Assembly: GCF_900187965.1 (NCBI RefSeq)
Contig: NZ_FZNL01000001.1
Span: 310,001 to 374,000, forward strand
Direction of reading: 5' to 3'
Length of the DNA stretch: 64,000 nt
Origin: Flavobacterium sp. ov086
GTDB lineage: Bacteria; Bacteroidota; Bacteroidia; Flavobacteriales; Flavobacteriaceae
The notes under the pieces: generated by a model
Databases searched by the model: none
The model's input: the letters and a program-made list of their open reading frames with translations, nothing else
What the model was told of the DNA's origin: nothing
Translations under genes and position numbers: made by a program
Shown here: piece after piece, positions 9,168 to 18,529 of the stretch
Layout of the letters: the number at the start of each line of letters is the position of its first letter
Numbering within the stretch: the first letter of the stretch is position 1

Positions 9168-9197
9168 TGTAGAAACGCACAGCAGTGCGTCTCTACA
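9168..9197. repeat. REP-like hairpin, gacgcac..gtgcgtc family
   Basis: TGTAGAAACGCAC (9168-9180) pairs with GTGCGTCTCTACA (9185-9197) with one mismatch around AGCA. A second member of this family lies at 53355-53379. The element contains the stop codon of the neighbouring nuclease gene. Confidence 0.75.
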
Positions 9198-10296
9198 ATT
9201 TCATCTCTTTTATCAGATAAATATAAACCGGAAAATGATCGCTAAAACCAACTTCGGTTAAACTGTGGCGCAACGGATAACCTTTATATTGTCCAGAAGT
9301 TTGAATAAGATACGATCTGTTGAATATTCCTGCTTTCCAATATTTATAAGTGGAGAAATCAGGTTTTATGAGCGATTCAGTAATTATAATTTGGTCAAAA
9401 ATATCCCAGGAATCTCTAAAAGCGATTGTTCCCATTCCTCTATTTGCCATTTCTTCAAACGGGTTAAAAACACCAAATTCCGGAACTTCACTCTTTTTTG
9501 ACTTTGCACCAAGTGCAATTTTTACACTTTTATTAAAAGGTCCATCATTTAAATCGCCCATTGTGATCACTTTTGCATTTGGATTAATTTGCTGCAATGA
9601 GTCAATAATTTTCCGATTTAAATTTGCAGCGGCTTCCCGAAAAGGACTGCTTGCTTTTTCACCACCAGATCTTGATGGCCAGTGATTAACAATAATATGT
9701 ATTTCTTCGTCTTCAAGAAAACCAGTAACCAAAAGCTGATCTCGTGTAAAAATTCGATTGTTATTTTTGACTTTAAGTTCAAGATCATCCTCGGTTTCTT
9801 CTTTTTTATCTTCTTTAACGGGCAATTTATTTTTGTAGATAAATAAAGGAATGTTTGAATATGAAGTGGGTTTGAAATGTTTTTTCTGATACAATAACGC
9901 AACATCAATTCCGCGTTTATCGGGTGAATCAAAATGAATAATTCCGTATTCAAAATCTGCTAATTTGGATTGTTTGATTAGATCTTCGACTACGCCACGG
10001 TTTTCAATTTCACAACCTCCAATAATAGTTGGTGCATTGGGATTTTCGGGCGTTCCAATTTCTGATAAAACTCTTGAAAGGTTCTTTAATTTCTGTTCGT
10101 ATTTTTCTTGCGTCCAATTCTGTACTCCGGTTGGCGTCCATTCATCATCGTTTGTACTTGGATCATCATGGGTATCAAAAAGATTTTCGAAATTGTAAAA
10201 GGCAACTGTATGAATTGTATATTTTTTTGATTGTGCCTGCGCAAATGACAATAAAAAGAAAGCCATTATATAAAACTTAAACCAGAGTGTTTGCAT
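9193..10296 (-). CDS. Endonuclease/exonuclease/phosphatase family protein, exported
   Basis: The 367-aa protein starts with a hydrophobic signal sequence ending AQAQS and has the EEP fold: AFYNFENLFD near residue 35, the metal-binding GGCEIENRGVVEDL, VNHWPSRSGG with the catalytic histidine, TMGDLNDGPFNKS and a final GFSDHFPVYI. Such secreted enzymes act as nucleases or phosphodiesterases on extracellular substrates. The last codons (MKL-stop) fall inside a REP-like hairpin. In many flavobacteria this type of gene sits beside a TonB receptor and a DUF5689 lipoprotein, but here that pair is about 37 kb away. Confidence 0.85.
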   Translation of the reverse strand: MQTLWFKFYIMAFFLLSFAQAQSKKYTIHTVAFYNFENLFDTHDDPSTNDDEWTPTGVQNWTQEKYEQKLKNLSRVLSEIGTPENPNAPTIIGGCEIENRGVVEDLIKQSKLADFEYGIIHFDSPDKRGIDVALLYQKKHFKPTSYSNIPLFIYKNKLPVKEDKKEETEDDLELKVKNNNRIFTRDQLLVTGFLEDEEIHIIVNHWPSRSGGEKASSPFREAAANLNRKIIDSLQQINPNAKVITMGDLNDGPFNKSVKIALGAKSKKSEVPEFGVFNPFEEMANRGMGTIAFRDSWDIFDQIIITESLIKPDFSTYKYWKAGIFNRSYLIQTSGQYKGYPLRHSLTEVGFSDHFPVYIYLIKEMKL

Positions 10297-10431
10297 AAAT
10301 AATTCTTTAGAATCGTCAATGTAAGGAAATTTAATTATTTTGTAGGAAATTTCTATTTTATTTATTACTTTATTTTTTGATTATCCTAGAATGTCTCGTA
10401 ACTTGCTCGTTTAAACTCGCCTTTTCTAAAA

Positions 10432-11505
10432 ATGAAAAAAACTTTTTTTGCCCTTCTATTTCTTATTTTTTTTAATAACACAAACGCTCAAAAAAACAGT
10501 TCGTTTGCTGATAGTATTCGGGTAAAATACCATATTCCGGAACTAGCATATGCCGTGGTTTCTGCCGATTCTGTTTTAGAAATTCAAGCTTTAGGATACC
10601 AGCGAATAAACTCAAAATACAAGGCGAAAATTAATGATAAATTTAGATTGGGGTCTATTACAAAAACAGTTACGAGTTATCTTGCTGCGGTTTTAGTTAA
10701 AGAAGGAAAAATAAAATGGGATACTAAATTCTTTGATTTATATCCAGAATTAAAAGCTAAAAGCAATCCTGCAACATACAATTTTACGTTACAGGATTTT
10801 ACAACTTTTCGTGCGGGAATCAACACTTGGTCATACGGAAATGATACTCCAACTCAGGACGAAATTAAAGGCAATAATCAGCAACAGCGTTATGAGTTTA
10901 TCGCTTGGTTTTTGCAGCAAAATCCTTCTACAGAAAAACAACCTGTATATTGGTCAAATCCAAGTTATGTTGCCACAGGACTTATGCTCGAAAAAGCAAC
11001 CGGCAAAACCTATGAATCATTAGTAAAAGAATTGGGGGAAAAACTGAATATCGATTTTGATTTTGGTCAACCAAATCTAAAGGATAAAAACCAACCTTGG
11101 GGACATGATGAGGAATTGAAACCAGAAGAGCCTGCCTTAAATTATAAATTAAACTGGCTTTCATCAGCAGGAAACATAAAGGTTAGTTTACCAGATTATT
11201 GCAAGTTTACTCAAATGCAGCTTCTAGGCTTATTAGGAAAATCGAAAGTGCTTACGAAAGAAGAATTCGAATACATGCATTATGGTTTACCCGAATTTTC
11301 GTTTGGATGGAATTCAGAAATAAACGAAAAAAGCAACTTAAAATATTCTTTTCATAACGGAAATCCCGGAACTTTTTTAACCAAAGTGTATATTTGCGAA
11401 GCAATCAACAAAGCTTTCATCATTTTTGCTAATGTACAATCTGAAGAAGTTGACAAAGGACTTCTATTACTATTAGAAGAATTGCAAAACAAATATGGCG
11501 GTTGA
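10432..11505 (+). CDS. Serine hydrolase of the beta-lactamase/class C family, exported
   Basis: The 357-aa product has a signal peptide ending NTNAQ and the beta-lactamase-family SxxK motif SITK with catalytic S75 and K78. The second motif appears as WSNPSY near residue 180 in place of YxN, and HNGNPG near 306 stands in the KTG/HxG position. These proteins are periplasmic peptidases or esterases of class C type; substrate cannot be told from sequence. It is followed 57 bases later by an LD-carboxypeptidase gene, which suggests a link to cell-wall peptides. Confidence 0.8.
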   Translation: MKKTFFALLFLIFFNNTNAQKNSSFADSIRVKYHIPELAYAVVSADSVLEIQALGYQRINSKYKAKINDKFRLGSITKTVTSYLAAVLVKEGKIKWDTKFFDLYPELKAKSNPATYNFTLQDFTTFRAGINTWSYGNDTPTQDEIKGNNQQQRYEFIAWFLQQNPSTEKQPVYWSNPSYVATGLMLEKATGKTYESLVKELGEKLNIDFDFGQPNLKDKNQPWGHDEELKPEEPALNYKLNWLSSAGNIKVSLPDYCKFTQMQLLGLLGKSKVLTKEEFEYMHYGLPEFSFGWNSEINEKSNLKYSFHNGNPGTFLTKVYICEAINKAFIIFANVQSEEVDKGLLLLLEELQNKYGG

Positions 11506-11562
11506 TATTTTAATCTCAGCCCGATTTAAAAAATAATTTATAATTTTAAGCAAAAAGAAATC

Positions 11563-12567
11563 ATGAACAAGAACAAACTCCAAGACTTCAGGAAAAGCTT
11601 TGCTTTTGGTACATTCGTATTTCTTATTTTTGCTTTACATTCATTTACCTGTCAATCCCAACAAAAGATGATTACACCACCTTATTTACAAAAAGGAGAT
11701 ACTGTTGCCATTTTAGCAACTGCCAGAAAAAATATTGATGACAACTTAAAACCTACGATAGACTTACTGCACAGTTGGGGTTTAGAGGCTGTTGTTGGAA
11801 CTACAATCGGACTCGATTTTAATCAACTAGCAGGAACTGATGAGCAACGTGCTGCTGATTTTCAGCATCAATTGGACAATCCTAATATTAAAGCAATCTG
11901 GTGTGCTCGTGGCGGATACGGAACGGTAAGAATGATTGATTTATTGGATTTCACTAAATTCAAACAACACCCAAAATGGATTATTGGTTTTAGCGATGTA
12001 ACGGTTTTACACAATCATTTGAATACTATGGGTTACAAATCTATCCATGGTATTATGCCTGTAACGATTCCGCGTGCTACTCCGGCGGCTATAAGTTCTA
12101 TGAAATCGAGTTTGTTTGGCGAGCCACTTTCCTACTCTATTGTCCCGGATAAAATGAACCGTTTTGGAAAAGCAACCGGTGAATTAGTTGGAGGGAATTT
12201 ATCTATTCTATACAGTTTATTAGGTTCACAATCGGCAATTGACTGCAAGGATAAGATTTTATTTATCGAGGATCTTGATGAATACTTGTATCATATTGAT
12301 CGTATGATGATGAATTTAAGGCGCAATGGATGCATCGAAAACCTAAAAGGAATTATCATTGGCGGAATGACAAAAATGAAAGACAACGAAGTTCCGTGGG
12401 GGAAAAATGCGCTTGAAATTGTAGACGATGTAACCAAAAAATACAATATTCCGGTGATTTTTAATTTCCCCGCCGGACATATTCAGGATAACAGAGCTTT
12501 AATTATGGGAAATACCATTTCTATTGACGTAAATGAATCCGGAAGTACTGTTGTTTTTCAAAAATAA
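11563..12567 (+). CDS. LD-carboxypeptidase, peptidase family S66
   Basis: The 334-aa protein has an N-terminal hydrophobic export signal (residues about 13-34) and the S66 catalytic triad: Ser144 in GFSDVT, a glutamate in FIEDLDEY and a histidine in PAGHIQDN. The conserved WCARGGYGTVRMID segment precedes the nucleophile. S66 enzymes remove the terminal D-alanine from murein tetrapeptides during peptidoglycan recycling; most are cytoplasmic, so the clear export signal here points to a periplasmic form. A cysteine at residue 30 is not in a good lipobox. Together with the preceding serine hydrolase it may form a small envelope operon. Confidence 0.88.
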   Translation: MNKNKLQDFRKSFAFGTFVFLIFALHSFTCQSQQKMITPPYLQKGDTVAILATARKNIDDNLKPTIDLLHSWGLEAVVGTTIGLDFNQLAGTDEQRAADFQHQLDNPNIKAIWCARGGYGTVRMIDLLDFTKFKQHPKWIIGFSDVTVLHNHLNTMGYKSIHGIMPVTIPRATPAAISSMKSSLFGEPLSYSIVPDKMNRFGKATGELVGGNLSILYSLLGSQSAIDCKDKILFIEDLDEYLYHIDRMMMNLRRNGCIENLKGIIIGGMTKMKDNEVPWGKNALEIVDDVTKKYNIPVIFNFPAGHIQDNRALIMGNTISIDVNESGSTVVFQK

Positions 12568-12621
12568 TATTTTCTGAAAATTTCTTTTCCCTAAGGAATT
12601 AAATACCAAATATCATAATCC

Positions 12622-12674
12622 CACAAAGTCGCCAAGACACAAAGAATTTAACTTTGCGTCTTGGCGACTTTGTG
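12622..12674. repeat. Inverted repeat with 23-bp arms
   Basis: Arms at 12622-12644 (CACAAAGTCGCCAAGACACA...) and 12652-12674 pair with one mismatch around a 7-base loop. It belongs to the dispersed palindromes built from caaag-type words that mark many operon ends in this window. Confidence 0.8.
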
Positions 12675-12730
12675 TGCAAATTGCTCGTTACAGCATAAAA
12701 ATTTATAACTTATAATTCATAATTCAAAAA

Positions 12731-13102
12731 ATGGCTGAACACAACGAACTCGGGAAAAAAGGTGAAAATCTCGCTGTAGAATATCTTCAGGAAAATGGGT
12801 ATAAAATTCTGGATAGAAACTGGACTTTTCAAAAAGCCGAAATAGATATAATTGCTCAAAAAGGATCCATAATAGCTATTGTCGAAGTAAAGACAAGATC
12901 AAGTTTAGATTTTGGTTTACCACAAGATTTTGTGAAACCAAAAAAAATTCAGTTACTCATAAAAGCAGTAAATGCCTACATAAACGATAGGGAAAAGGAT
13001 TTTGAAGAAGATTGTGAAATTCGTTTTGACATAATAGCAGTTCACAAAAGTGGCGAAACATTTGCAATTGAACATCTTACCGATGCTTTTTATCATTTTT
13101 AA
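12731..13102 (+). CDS. YraN family (UPF0102) endonuclease-like protein
   Basis: The 123-aa protein matches YraN throughout: LGKKGENLAVEYLQENGY at the start, the nuclease-fold core AEIDIIAQKG...IVEVKTRS with D, E and K in the PD-(D/E)xK arrangement, then VKPKKIQLLIKAVNAYI and a C-terminal RFDIIAVH. The fold resembles Holliday-junction resolvases; the cell function is not settled. It probably has its own transcript, since a hairpin repeat separates it from the upstream gene. Confidence 0.92.
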   Translation: MAEHNELGKKGENLAVEYLQENGYKILDRNWTFQKAEIDIIAQKGSIIAIVEVKTRSSLDFGLPQDFVKPKKIQLLIKAVNAYINDREKDFEEDCEIRFDIIAVHKSGETFAIEHLTDAFYHF

Positions 13103-13123
13103 CATAATTTTTTATTGTTATAA

Positions 13124-13154
13124 TTGTAACAAATTGTTTTTTTATTTATATTTG
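13124..13154 (+). promoter_or_regulatory. Flavobacterial promoter (TTG, 20-bp spacer, TATATTTG)
   Basis: A -33 TTG at 13124-13126 and a -7 element TATATTTG at 13147-13154 are spaced by 20 bases, which is the standard Bacteroidota promoter form. Transcription would start near 13161, about 60 bases before the ATG at 13223. Confidence 0.7.
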
Positions 13155-13222
13155 CATAGATTTATAACATCACTATTAACTAAACCAACCCAATTAAGTT
13201 ACAAAAAAAAAGAAAAAAAATT

Positions 13223-13879
13223 ATGAAAACCGTTTCTTCAATCGTCGAAAATTACATCAAAACAAAACCTTTTTTATTAAACGCGTTATCGCTTGGCATC
13301 ATCAATCTAACTTCTCTCTCCCGGAACATTATGACCGAACTGGAAAGTGAATTTGGCAAAGAGGTAAAACAAGGCGCTGTTGTAATGTCGCTAAAACGAC
13401 TCACGGAAGAACTCGATTTTAAACTAAATCATAAAATTAATAAGGTAATCAAGAATATTGGAGAGATTACGGTTCGATCTGAATTGACAGATTATACTTT
13501 TGCTGCTTCAGAAACTGTCCTGAACAAACAAGCCGATTTAATCTCTGATATTAACGCCTTATCTGATATTTTTTATACCTCATCTCGTGGTGTAAATGAA
13601 ACTAATATAGTAGTAAGCAGCAGCGTAAATCATTTGGTTGAAAAACACTTTATGCGTGAAAAACTGATTCAGAAATTAGATAATTTAGCCTCAATTACAG
13701 TAAAATTACCAAAGGAAAACATTGTTGTTCCTGGTATTTATTACTTCATTTTTCAACGTTTGGCCTGGGAGGGAATTATCATAAACGAGGTAATTTCGAC
13801 TTCAAATGAATTTACAATTTTAGTTGGTGAAGATCAGGTTGATGTTGCTTTTAAAGTAATCAAAGACTTGAAAAACTAA
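13223..13879 (+). CDS. Conserved protein with C-terminal ACT-like domain
   Basis: The 218-aa product is conserved in type but not named. Residues about 20-60 look like a small winged-helix segment (MTELESEFGKEVKQGAVVMSLKRL). The C-terminal third (VVPGIYYFIFQRLAWEGIIINEVISTS...FTILVGEDQVDVAFKVIKDL) has the beta-alpha-beta-beta-alpha-beta pattern and wording of the ACT domains of aspartate kinases. There is no kinase domain. It could be a ligand-sensing regulator. A canonical promoter precedes it and a terminator follows, so it is a single-gene transcript. Confidence 0.7.
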   Translation: MKTVSSIVENYIKTKPFLLNALSLGIINLTSLSRNIMTELESEFGKEVKQGAVVMSLKRLTEELDFKLNHKINKVIKNIGEITVRSELTDYTFAASETVLNKQADLISDINALSDIFYTSSRGVNETNIVVSSSVNHLVEKHFMREKLIQKLDNLASITVKLPKENIVVPGIYYFIFQRLAWEGIIINEVISTSNEFTILVGEDQVDVAFKVIKDLKN

Positions 13880-13923
13880 TCCAAATTTGACTTATCAGAA
13901 TCCCTCCGTATTCTTCATTTTAT

Positions 13924-13972
13924 AAAATCCTTTTATCTTTTTTCAATGAAAAGATGAAAGGATTTTTTTTTT
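13924..13972 (+). terminator. Terminator after the ACT-like gene
   Basis: AAATCCTTTTATCTTTT pairs with AAAAGATGAAAGGATTT (one bulge) and a run of nine T follows. Confidence 0.8.
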
Positions 13973-14180
13973 ACACTCATTACAAAACCATTAATTGCTT
14001 TATTTTAGAATAAGAATATTCGTAAGAATTAAAATTCATCATACTTATTACACAAATATCAACCAAAAAGCTACAGACTTGATAAAAGGCGGCTTGACAA
14101 TCATTTTACTGCTATTTTCTATAAAATTTATTAAAAAAAATAGAATTAAGTTTTTTTCAATACTATTTACTGAGAATAAT

Positions 14181-14340
14181 ATTTTTATATATTTGTTAAA
14201 CTCTCAACAGATAAGAAGAGAATGAGTTATGAAGAAATTAGCCAGAAATTCGGCATCTCTATAAATACATCAGGAACCAAATGAGCAAAGCATTAGAATC
14301 AATGCAAGTCATTTTTCAAGTTCATGACGAGATTATCTAA
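14181..14340 (+). pseudogene. Remnant of an ECF sigma factor (region 4), frameshifted and truncated
   Basis: Frame one from about 14181 reads IFVKLSTDKKRMSYEEISQ then KFGISINT, and shifting +1 near 14265 it continues YIRNQMSKALESM to a TAA at 14338-14340. Joined, this matches the region 4 helix-turn-helix of Bacteroidota ECF sigma-70 factors (LsYeEIAeklgISvnTV..hiskALe). The region 2 half is absent, and the stretch 13973-14180 shows no coding signal I trust. The fragment is a decayed gene end, not functional as written. Confidence 0.6.
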
Positions 14341-14363
14341 ACCAAAAAACCACATTAACCATC

Positions 14364-14394
14364 AAAATCACTCATCTTGGGTGATTTTTTTTTT
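14364..14394 (+). terminator. Terminator after the sigma-factor remnant
   Basis: AATCACTCA pairs with TGGGTGATT (one T-G pair) around TCT, followed by ten T. It probably served the lost sigma-factor gene and still stands. Confidence 0.75.
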
Positions 14395-14422
14395 GCCAAT
14401 AATCTTAATTTTTTGAAAACTT

Positions 14423-14977
14423 TTAAAATGAATAAGCACAAGCAAACCCAAAATCAGTTTTTGAAGTGATCGTATTCGTATTCATAACTGGTTTAAAAGC
14501 CAAATTTTCGCTTACATTAAACTGAGACAAAGCAGCATCAATATTGGCATCAATGATATTTAAAACATAAAAACCAACAATAAACAAAGCTGATAAATCT
14601 CTGTTTCGTTGAAATTGTTTCTGAGCGGCAATTAATCTGCTGTTATCTAATCTGGCCAAACTTGTAGACGAACTTGAATTTCCGGCAAGTCTGTTTTTGT
14701 ATTCGTCCCGATAAATATTGTAGTTTTTCTGACTGTCGATATAGAAGTAAACACTTGTTCCTATCGCTCCATAAACCAGAGGAACTTTCCAATATTTTTT
14801 ATTATAAACTTGTCCTAAACCAGGAAAAATAGCCGAATAAAATGCAGCTTTAGCAGGACGTAAAGGATCTATTGTTTCTGATTTAAGAGTATCTTTTGAA
14901 ATGATTTGCTTCTTTTCCTGAGCGAAAATTGAGGTTAATCCAAATAACAAGAACAAAAGAATAAATTGATATTGCAT
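14423..14977 (-). CDS. DUF5683 family membrane protein
   Basis: The 184-aa protein has a signal peptide ending SIFAQ and the DUF5683 core: PAKAAFYSAIFPGLGQVYNKKYWKVPLVYG near residue 42, a second hydrophobic segment, a charged linker with a Ser-run, and RDLSALFIVGFYVLNIIDANIDAALSQFN with the DA-rich end. This family occurs across Bacteroidota, often beside parB, but here it stands alone. Function is unknown; an envelope role is likely. Confidence 0.88.
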   Translation of the reverse strand: MQYQFILLFLLFGLTSIFAQEKKQIISKDTLKSETIDPLRPAKAAFYSAIFPGLGQVYNKKYWKVPLVYGAIGTSVYFYIDSQKNYNIYRDEYKNRLAGNSSSSTSLARLDNSRLIAAQKQFQRNRDLSALFIVGFYVLNIIDANIDAALSQFNVSENLAFKPVMNTNTITSKTDFGFACAYSF

Positions 14978-15070
14978 AGAGAAGTTTGCTTTAAAATTTC
15001 TCTCAAAGAAAACTTATTAGTTCTAAGATTTTTCTTAAGTAAAAGATAAATAAAACTTAATTTTCTTTTC

Positions 15071-15150
15071 GCCACAAATTTCACGAATGAGCACGAATGA
15101 AAATTTCGCATTACAATATAAAATTTGCGAAAATTCGTGAAATTCGTGGC
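15071..15150. repeat. Inverted repeat, cacgaatttcacgaat family
   Basis: GCCACAAATTTCACGAAT (15071-15088) pairs with ATTCGTGAAATTCGTGGC (15133-15150) with one mismatch, and an inner pair of gaaatttcgca/tgcgaaaattc arms nests inside. Relatives lie at 42634-42713 and 51737-51815. Confidence 0.85.
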
Positions 15151-15163
15151 AACGTTTTTTCTT

Positions 15164-18100
15164 TTACTCTCCCAACATCTCCATTAATTCCAAAGCACGT
15201 TTCGTAGATTTTACATTCTCGAAAGTCAGTAAAAGTCGTAAACCATTTGGAGTTTCTTTTTCTTTCATTGTACAAATATTACTATGCGTTTGCACAAATT
15301 TTATCACTTTATGAAAACGTTTCGATTGGTAATAATCAGACTGCTGATCAGAAACAAAATAGCCAATCATTTTGCCTTTTTTCATCACCAGTTTCTCAAT
15401 TCCTATATTAGTCGCAATCCATTTGATACGAATACTATTCATCAAGGCATTCGCTCTTGGTGGCATTGGTCCAAAACGGTCAATTAATTTGTTTTGAAAG
15501 ATTACCAGTTCTTCTTCATTTTTCACACTGCCCAACTCGTTGTACAAACTCAAACGCTCTGTGACATTATTAATATATTCATCAGAAAACAATAACTCAA
15601 AATCAGTATCGATTTGCAGATCTTTTACATATTCCTTCGTTTCAATATCGTTCTCTGCCGGATATAAATCTTTGAATTCGTTTTCTTTTAATTCTTCGAT
15701 GGCTTCGTTCATGATTTTTTGGTAGGTATCAAAACCAATTTCATTAATGAAACCACTTTGTTCTCCTCCTAATAAATCTCCTGCTCCACGAATTTCAAGA
15801 TCTTTCATTGCAATGTTGAAACCGCTTCCTAATTCGCTAAATTGCTCCAAAGCCTGAATACGTTTTCTGGCATCTTCGGTCATTGATGAATATGGTGGAC
15901 AGATAAAATAACAGAATGCTTTTTTATTGCTACGCCCTACCCGACCACGCATTTGATGCAAATCTGACAATCCGAAGTTGTTTGCATTATTAATGAAAAT
16001 CGTGTTGGCATTTGGCACATCCAGACCACTTTCGATTATTGTGGTTGCAACCAAAACATCAAAATCTCCATTCATGAAACCTAACATCAATTCTTCGAGT
16101 TTGGCACCTTCCATTTGTCCGTGACCAATTCCGACTCTGGCATTTGGAACCAAACGCTGAATCATTCCGGCAACTTCTTTTATATTTTCGATTCGGTTAT
16201 TGATAAAGAAAACCTGTCCGTTTCGTTGAATTTCATACGAAATTGCATCACGAATTACTTCTTCATTAAAACCAACTACATTCGTTTCTATCGGATATCT
16301 GTTTGGTGGAGGTGTCGTAATAACAGATAAATCTCTCGCTGCCATTAATGAAAACTGAAGCGTTCTTGGAATTGGCGTTGCCGTTAATGTCAACGTATCA
16401 ACATTTGCAGCAATAGTTTTTAATTTATCTTTTACGTTTACTCCAAACTTTTGTTCCTCATCGACAATCAATAAACCAAGATCTTTAAAAACTACATTTT
16501 TGTTTACCAATTGATGTGTTCCAATTACGATATCTAGTTTTCCTTCGGCTAAATCTTTTAGTGTTTGTGTTTTTTGTTTTGCCGTTCTAAATCGGTTTAA
16601 GTAACCAACAGAAACCGGCATATCTTTTAATCGTTCTGTAAAAGTTCTGTAATGTTGGTACGCCAAAATAGTAGTAGGAACCAAAACCGCAACTTGTTTA
16701 CTATTGTCTACAGCTTTAAAAGCAGCACGAATCGCAACCTCAGTTTTTCCGAAACCTACATCACCACAAACCAAACGATCCATTGGGCGATCGCTTTCCA
16801 TGTCGGCTTTTACTTCCTGAGTCGATTTAGTCTGATCTGGTGTATCTTCATAAATAAACGAACTTTCTAATTCGTTTTGCAAATAACTGTCCGGCGCAAA
16901 CTGAAAACCTTTTTCTAAACGGCGTTTTGCATACAATTGAATCAAATTGAACGCAATATGTTTGACGCGCGCTTTGGTTTTTTGTTTTAAAATTTTCCAG
17001 GCGTTCGATCCTAACTTATAAATTTTGGGAGGCGTTCCGTCTTTTCCGTTGTATTTTGAAATTTTATGCAGCGAATGAATGCTTACATATACAATATCAT
17101 TATCAGCATAAACCAATTTTATGGCTTCCTGCGTTTTGCCTTCAACCTGAATTTTTTGCAATCCGCCAAACTTCCCTATTCCGTGATCGATATGGGTTAC
17201 ATAATCACCAACAGAAAGTGCCGTTAATTCCTTAAGCGTGATATTCTGCTTTTTAGAATATCCGTTTTTGATATTAAATTTATGATAACGCTCAAAAATC
17301 TGGTGATCTGTGTATGCCGTAATCTGATTTTCTTCGTCAATAAAACCTTGATACAAAGGCAATACAATCGTATGATATTGCTTGCGGATATTCTCTGAAT
17401 TGGCCTCGTCTAAGCTTTCAAAAATATCATGAAAACGTTTTGCCTGCGCTTCATTCGAACAAAACAGATAATTTTTATATCCGTTAAAATGATTATCGCT
17501 CAAATTATTCAACAGCAAATCAAATTGTTTATTGAATGATGGTTGTGGCTGAATATGAAATTCGAACGTTTTTGTGGTTTTAAAAATTGGTTTTGAAGCC
17601 AGCTCCACTATCGAAAAATCTAAAGCTCGTTTAATAAACGAGGTCTGATTTAAGAATAATTGTTCGGGAGTTGCGTGTTTTATTTCTCCTGAAAGCTTCT
17701 CAAAAGCTTCTTCGGCTCTTGCGAATTGCTTGTCTAACTGACTTAAAAGTCCGTCTGTATTTTGAATAAAAACAACCGTTTTCTCTGCAATATAATCTAA
17801 GAAACTTTCTCGGTTTTCCTGAAATATTTTGTTCTCGACATTCGGGATAATCGTGATTTTTTTATGTGTTTCAACTGATAATTGAGTTTCAACATCAAAA
17901 CTTCTAATGCTATCTACTTCATTACCAAAAAACTCAATTCTGTATGGATGATCGTTCGAGAATGAGAATACATCGACGATTCCTCCACGAACCGAAAATT
18001 CTCCGGGTTCTGTAATAAAATCGACTCTTTTAAATTCGTATTCAAACAAAACTTCGTTAATAAAATCGATCGAAATTTTGTCGTTTAAAGCGACTTTTAA

Positions 18101-18529
18101 AGTGTTTTTGTCTAATTGCTGACGTGTAACTACTTTCTCGAAAAGTGCCTCGGGATACGTAACAATAATTGCTGGTTTCTTGCGGGAATTAATTCGGTTT
18201 AAAACCTCAGCGCGAAGCAAAACATTGGCATTATCTGTTTCATCAACTTGATACGGACGGCGAAATGACGCAGGATAAAACAACACATCTTGTTCTCCAA
18301 TCATTTGTTCCAGATCGTTCAAGTAATAAGCTGCTTCCTCTTTATTGTCTAAAACAACCAGAAAAGGCAACTCGGTTTTTTTGAAAACAGCACGAATCAC
18401 AAATGAAACTGCAGATCCCAACAATCCGTTAAGATGCATTTTTATTTGATTTTGCTCTAGTAATTGTGTGGCGATCTGCTGTGATTTTGGCAGATTATCA
18501 TACGTAGTATATAAGGCGTTTTTAGTCAA
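15164..18529 (-). CDS. mfd: Transcription-repair coupling factor Mfd
   Basis: The 1121-aa protein has the full Mfd layout: a UvrB-like N-terminal part (GLLGSAVSFVIRAVF, FYPASFRRPYQ), a CarD-like RNA polymerase-interaction domain at about 440-510 (GDYVTHIDHGIGKFGGLQ), a RecG-like helicase with Walker A GDVGFGKTE, DEEQ, TATPIPRTL and GRVGRS motifs, and the TRCF C-terminal domain. Mfd pushes stalled RNA polymerase off DNA lesions and recruits UvrA. The reading frame begins with TTG at 18529, overlapping the upstream lipoprotein gene by 8 bases; no ATG lies near, so TTG and translational coupling are likely. Confidence 0.95.
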   Translation of the reverse strand: MTKNALYTTYDNLPKSQQIATQLLEQNQIKMHLNGLLGSAVSFVIRAVFKKTELPFLVVLDNKEEAAYYLNDLEQMIGEQDVLFYPASFRRPYQVDETDNANVLLRAEVLNRINSRKKPAIIVTYPEALFEKVVTRQQLDKNTLKVALNDKISIDFINEVLFEYEFKRVDFITEPGEFSVRGGIVDVFSFSNDHPYRIEFFGNEVDSIRSFDVETQLSVETHKKITIIPNVENKIFQENRESFLDYIAEKTVVFIQNTDGLLSQLDKQFARAEEAFEKLSGEIKHATPEQLFLNQTSFIKRALDFSIVELASKPIFKTTKTFEFHIQPQPSFNKQFDLLLNNLSDNHFNGYKNYLFCSNEAQAKRFHDIFESLDEANSENIRKQYHTIVLPLYQGFIDEENQITAYTDHQIFERYHKFNIKNGYSKKQNITLKELTALSVGDYVTHIDHGIGKFGGLQKIQVEGKTQEAIKLVYADNDIVYVSIHSLHKISKYNGKDGTPPKIYKLGSNAWKILKQKTKARVKHIAFNLIQLYAKRRLEKGFQFAPDSYLQNELESSFIYEDTPDQTKSTQEVKADMESDRPMDRLVCGDVGFGKTEVAIRAAFKAVDNSKQVAVLVPTTILAYQHYRTFTERLKDMPVSVGYLNRFRTAKQKTQTLKDLAEGKLDIVIGTHQLVNKNVVFKDLGLLIVDEEQKFGVNVKDKLKTIAANVDTLTLTATPIPRTLQFSLMAARDLSVITTPPPNRYPIETNVVGFNEEVIRDAISYEIQRNGQVFFINNRIENIKEVAGMIQRLVPNARVGIGHGQMEGAKLEELMLGFMNGDFDVLVATTIIESGLDVPNANTIFINNANNFGLSDLHQMRGRVGRSNKKAFCYFICPPYSSMTEDARKRIQALEQFSELGSGFNIAMKDLEIRGAGDLLGGEQSGFINEIGFDTYQKIMNEAIEELKENEFKDLYPAENDIETKEYVKDLQIDTDFELLFSDEYINNVTERLSLYNELGSVKNEEELVIFQNKLIDRFGPMPPRANALMNSIRIKWIATNIGIEKLVMKKGKMIGYFVSDQQSDYYQSKRFHKVIKFVQTHSNICTMKEKETPNGLRLLLTFENVKSTKRALELMEMLGE

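Noticed and set aside
13995..14225. Open frame of 76 codons before the sigma-factor remnant
   Set aside because: Its composition follows the AT-rich background, with no recognisable domain or promoter, and it overlaps the sigma remnant in a different frame.
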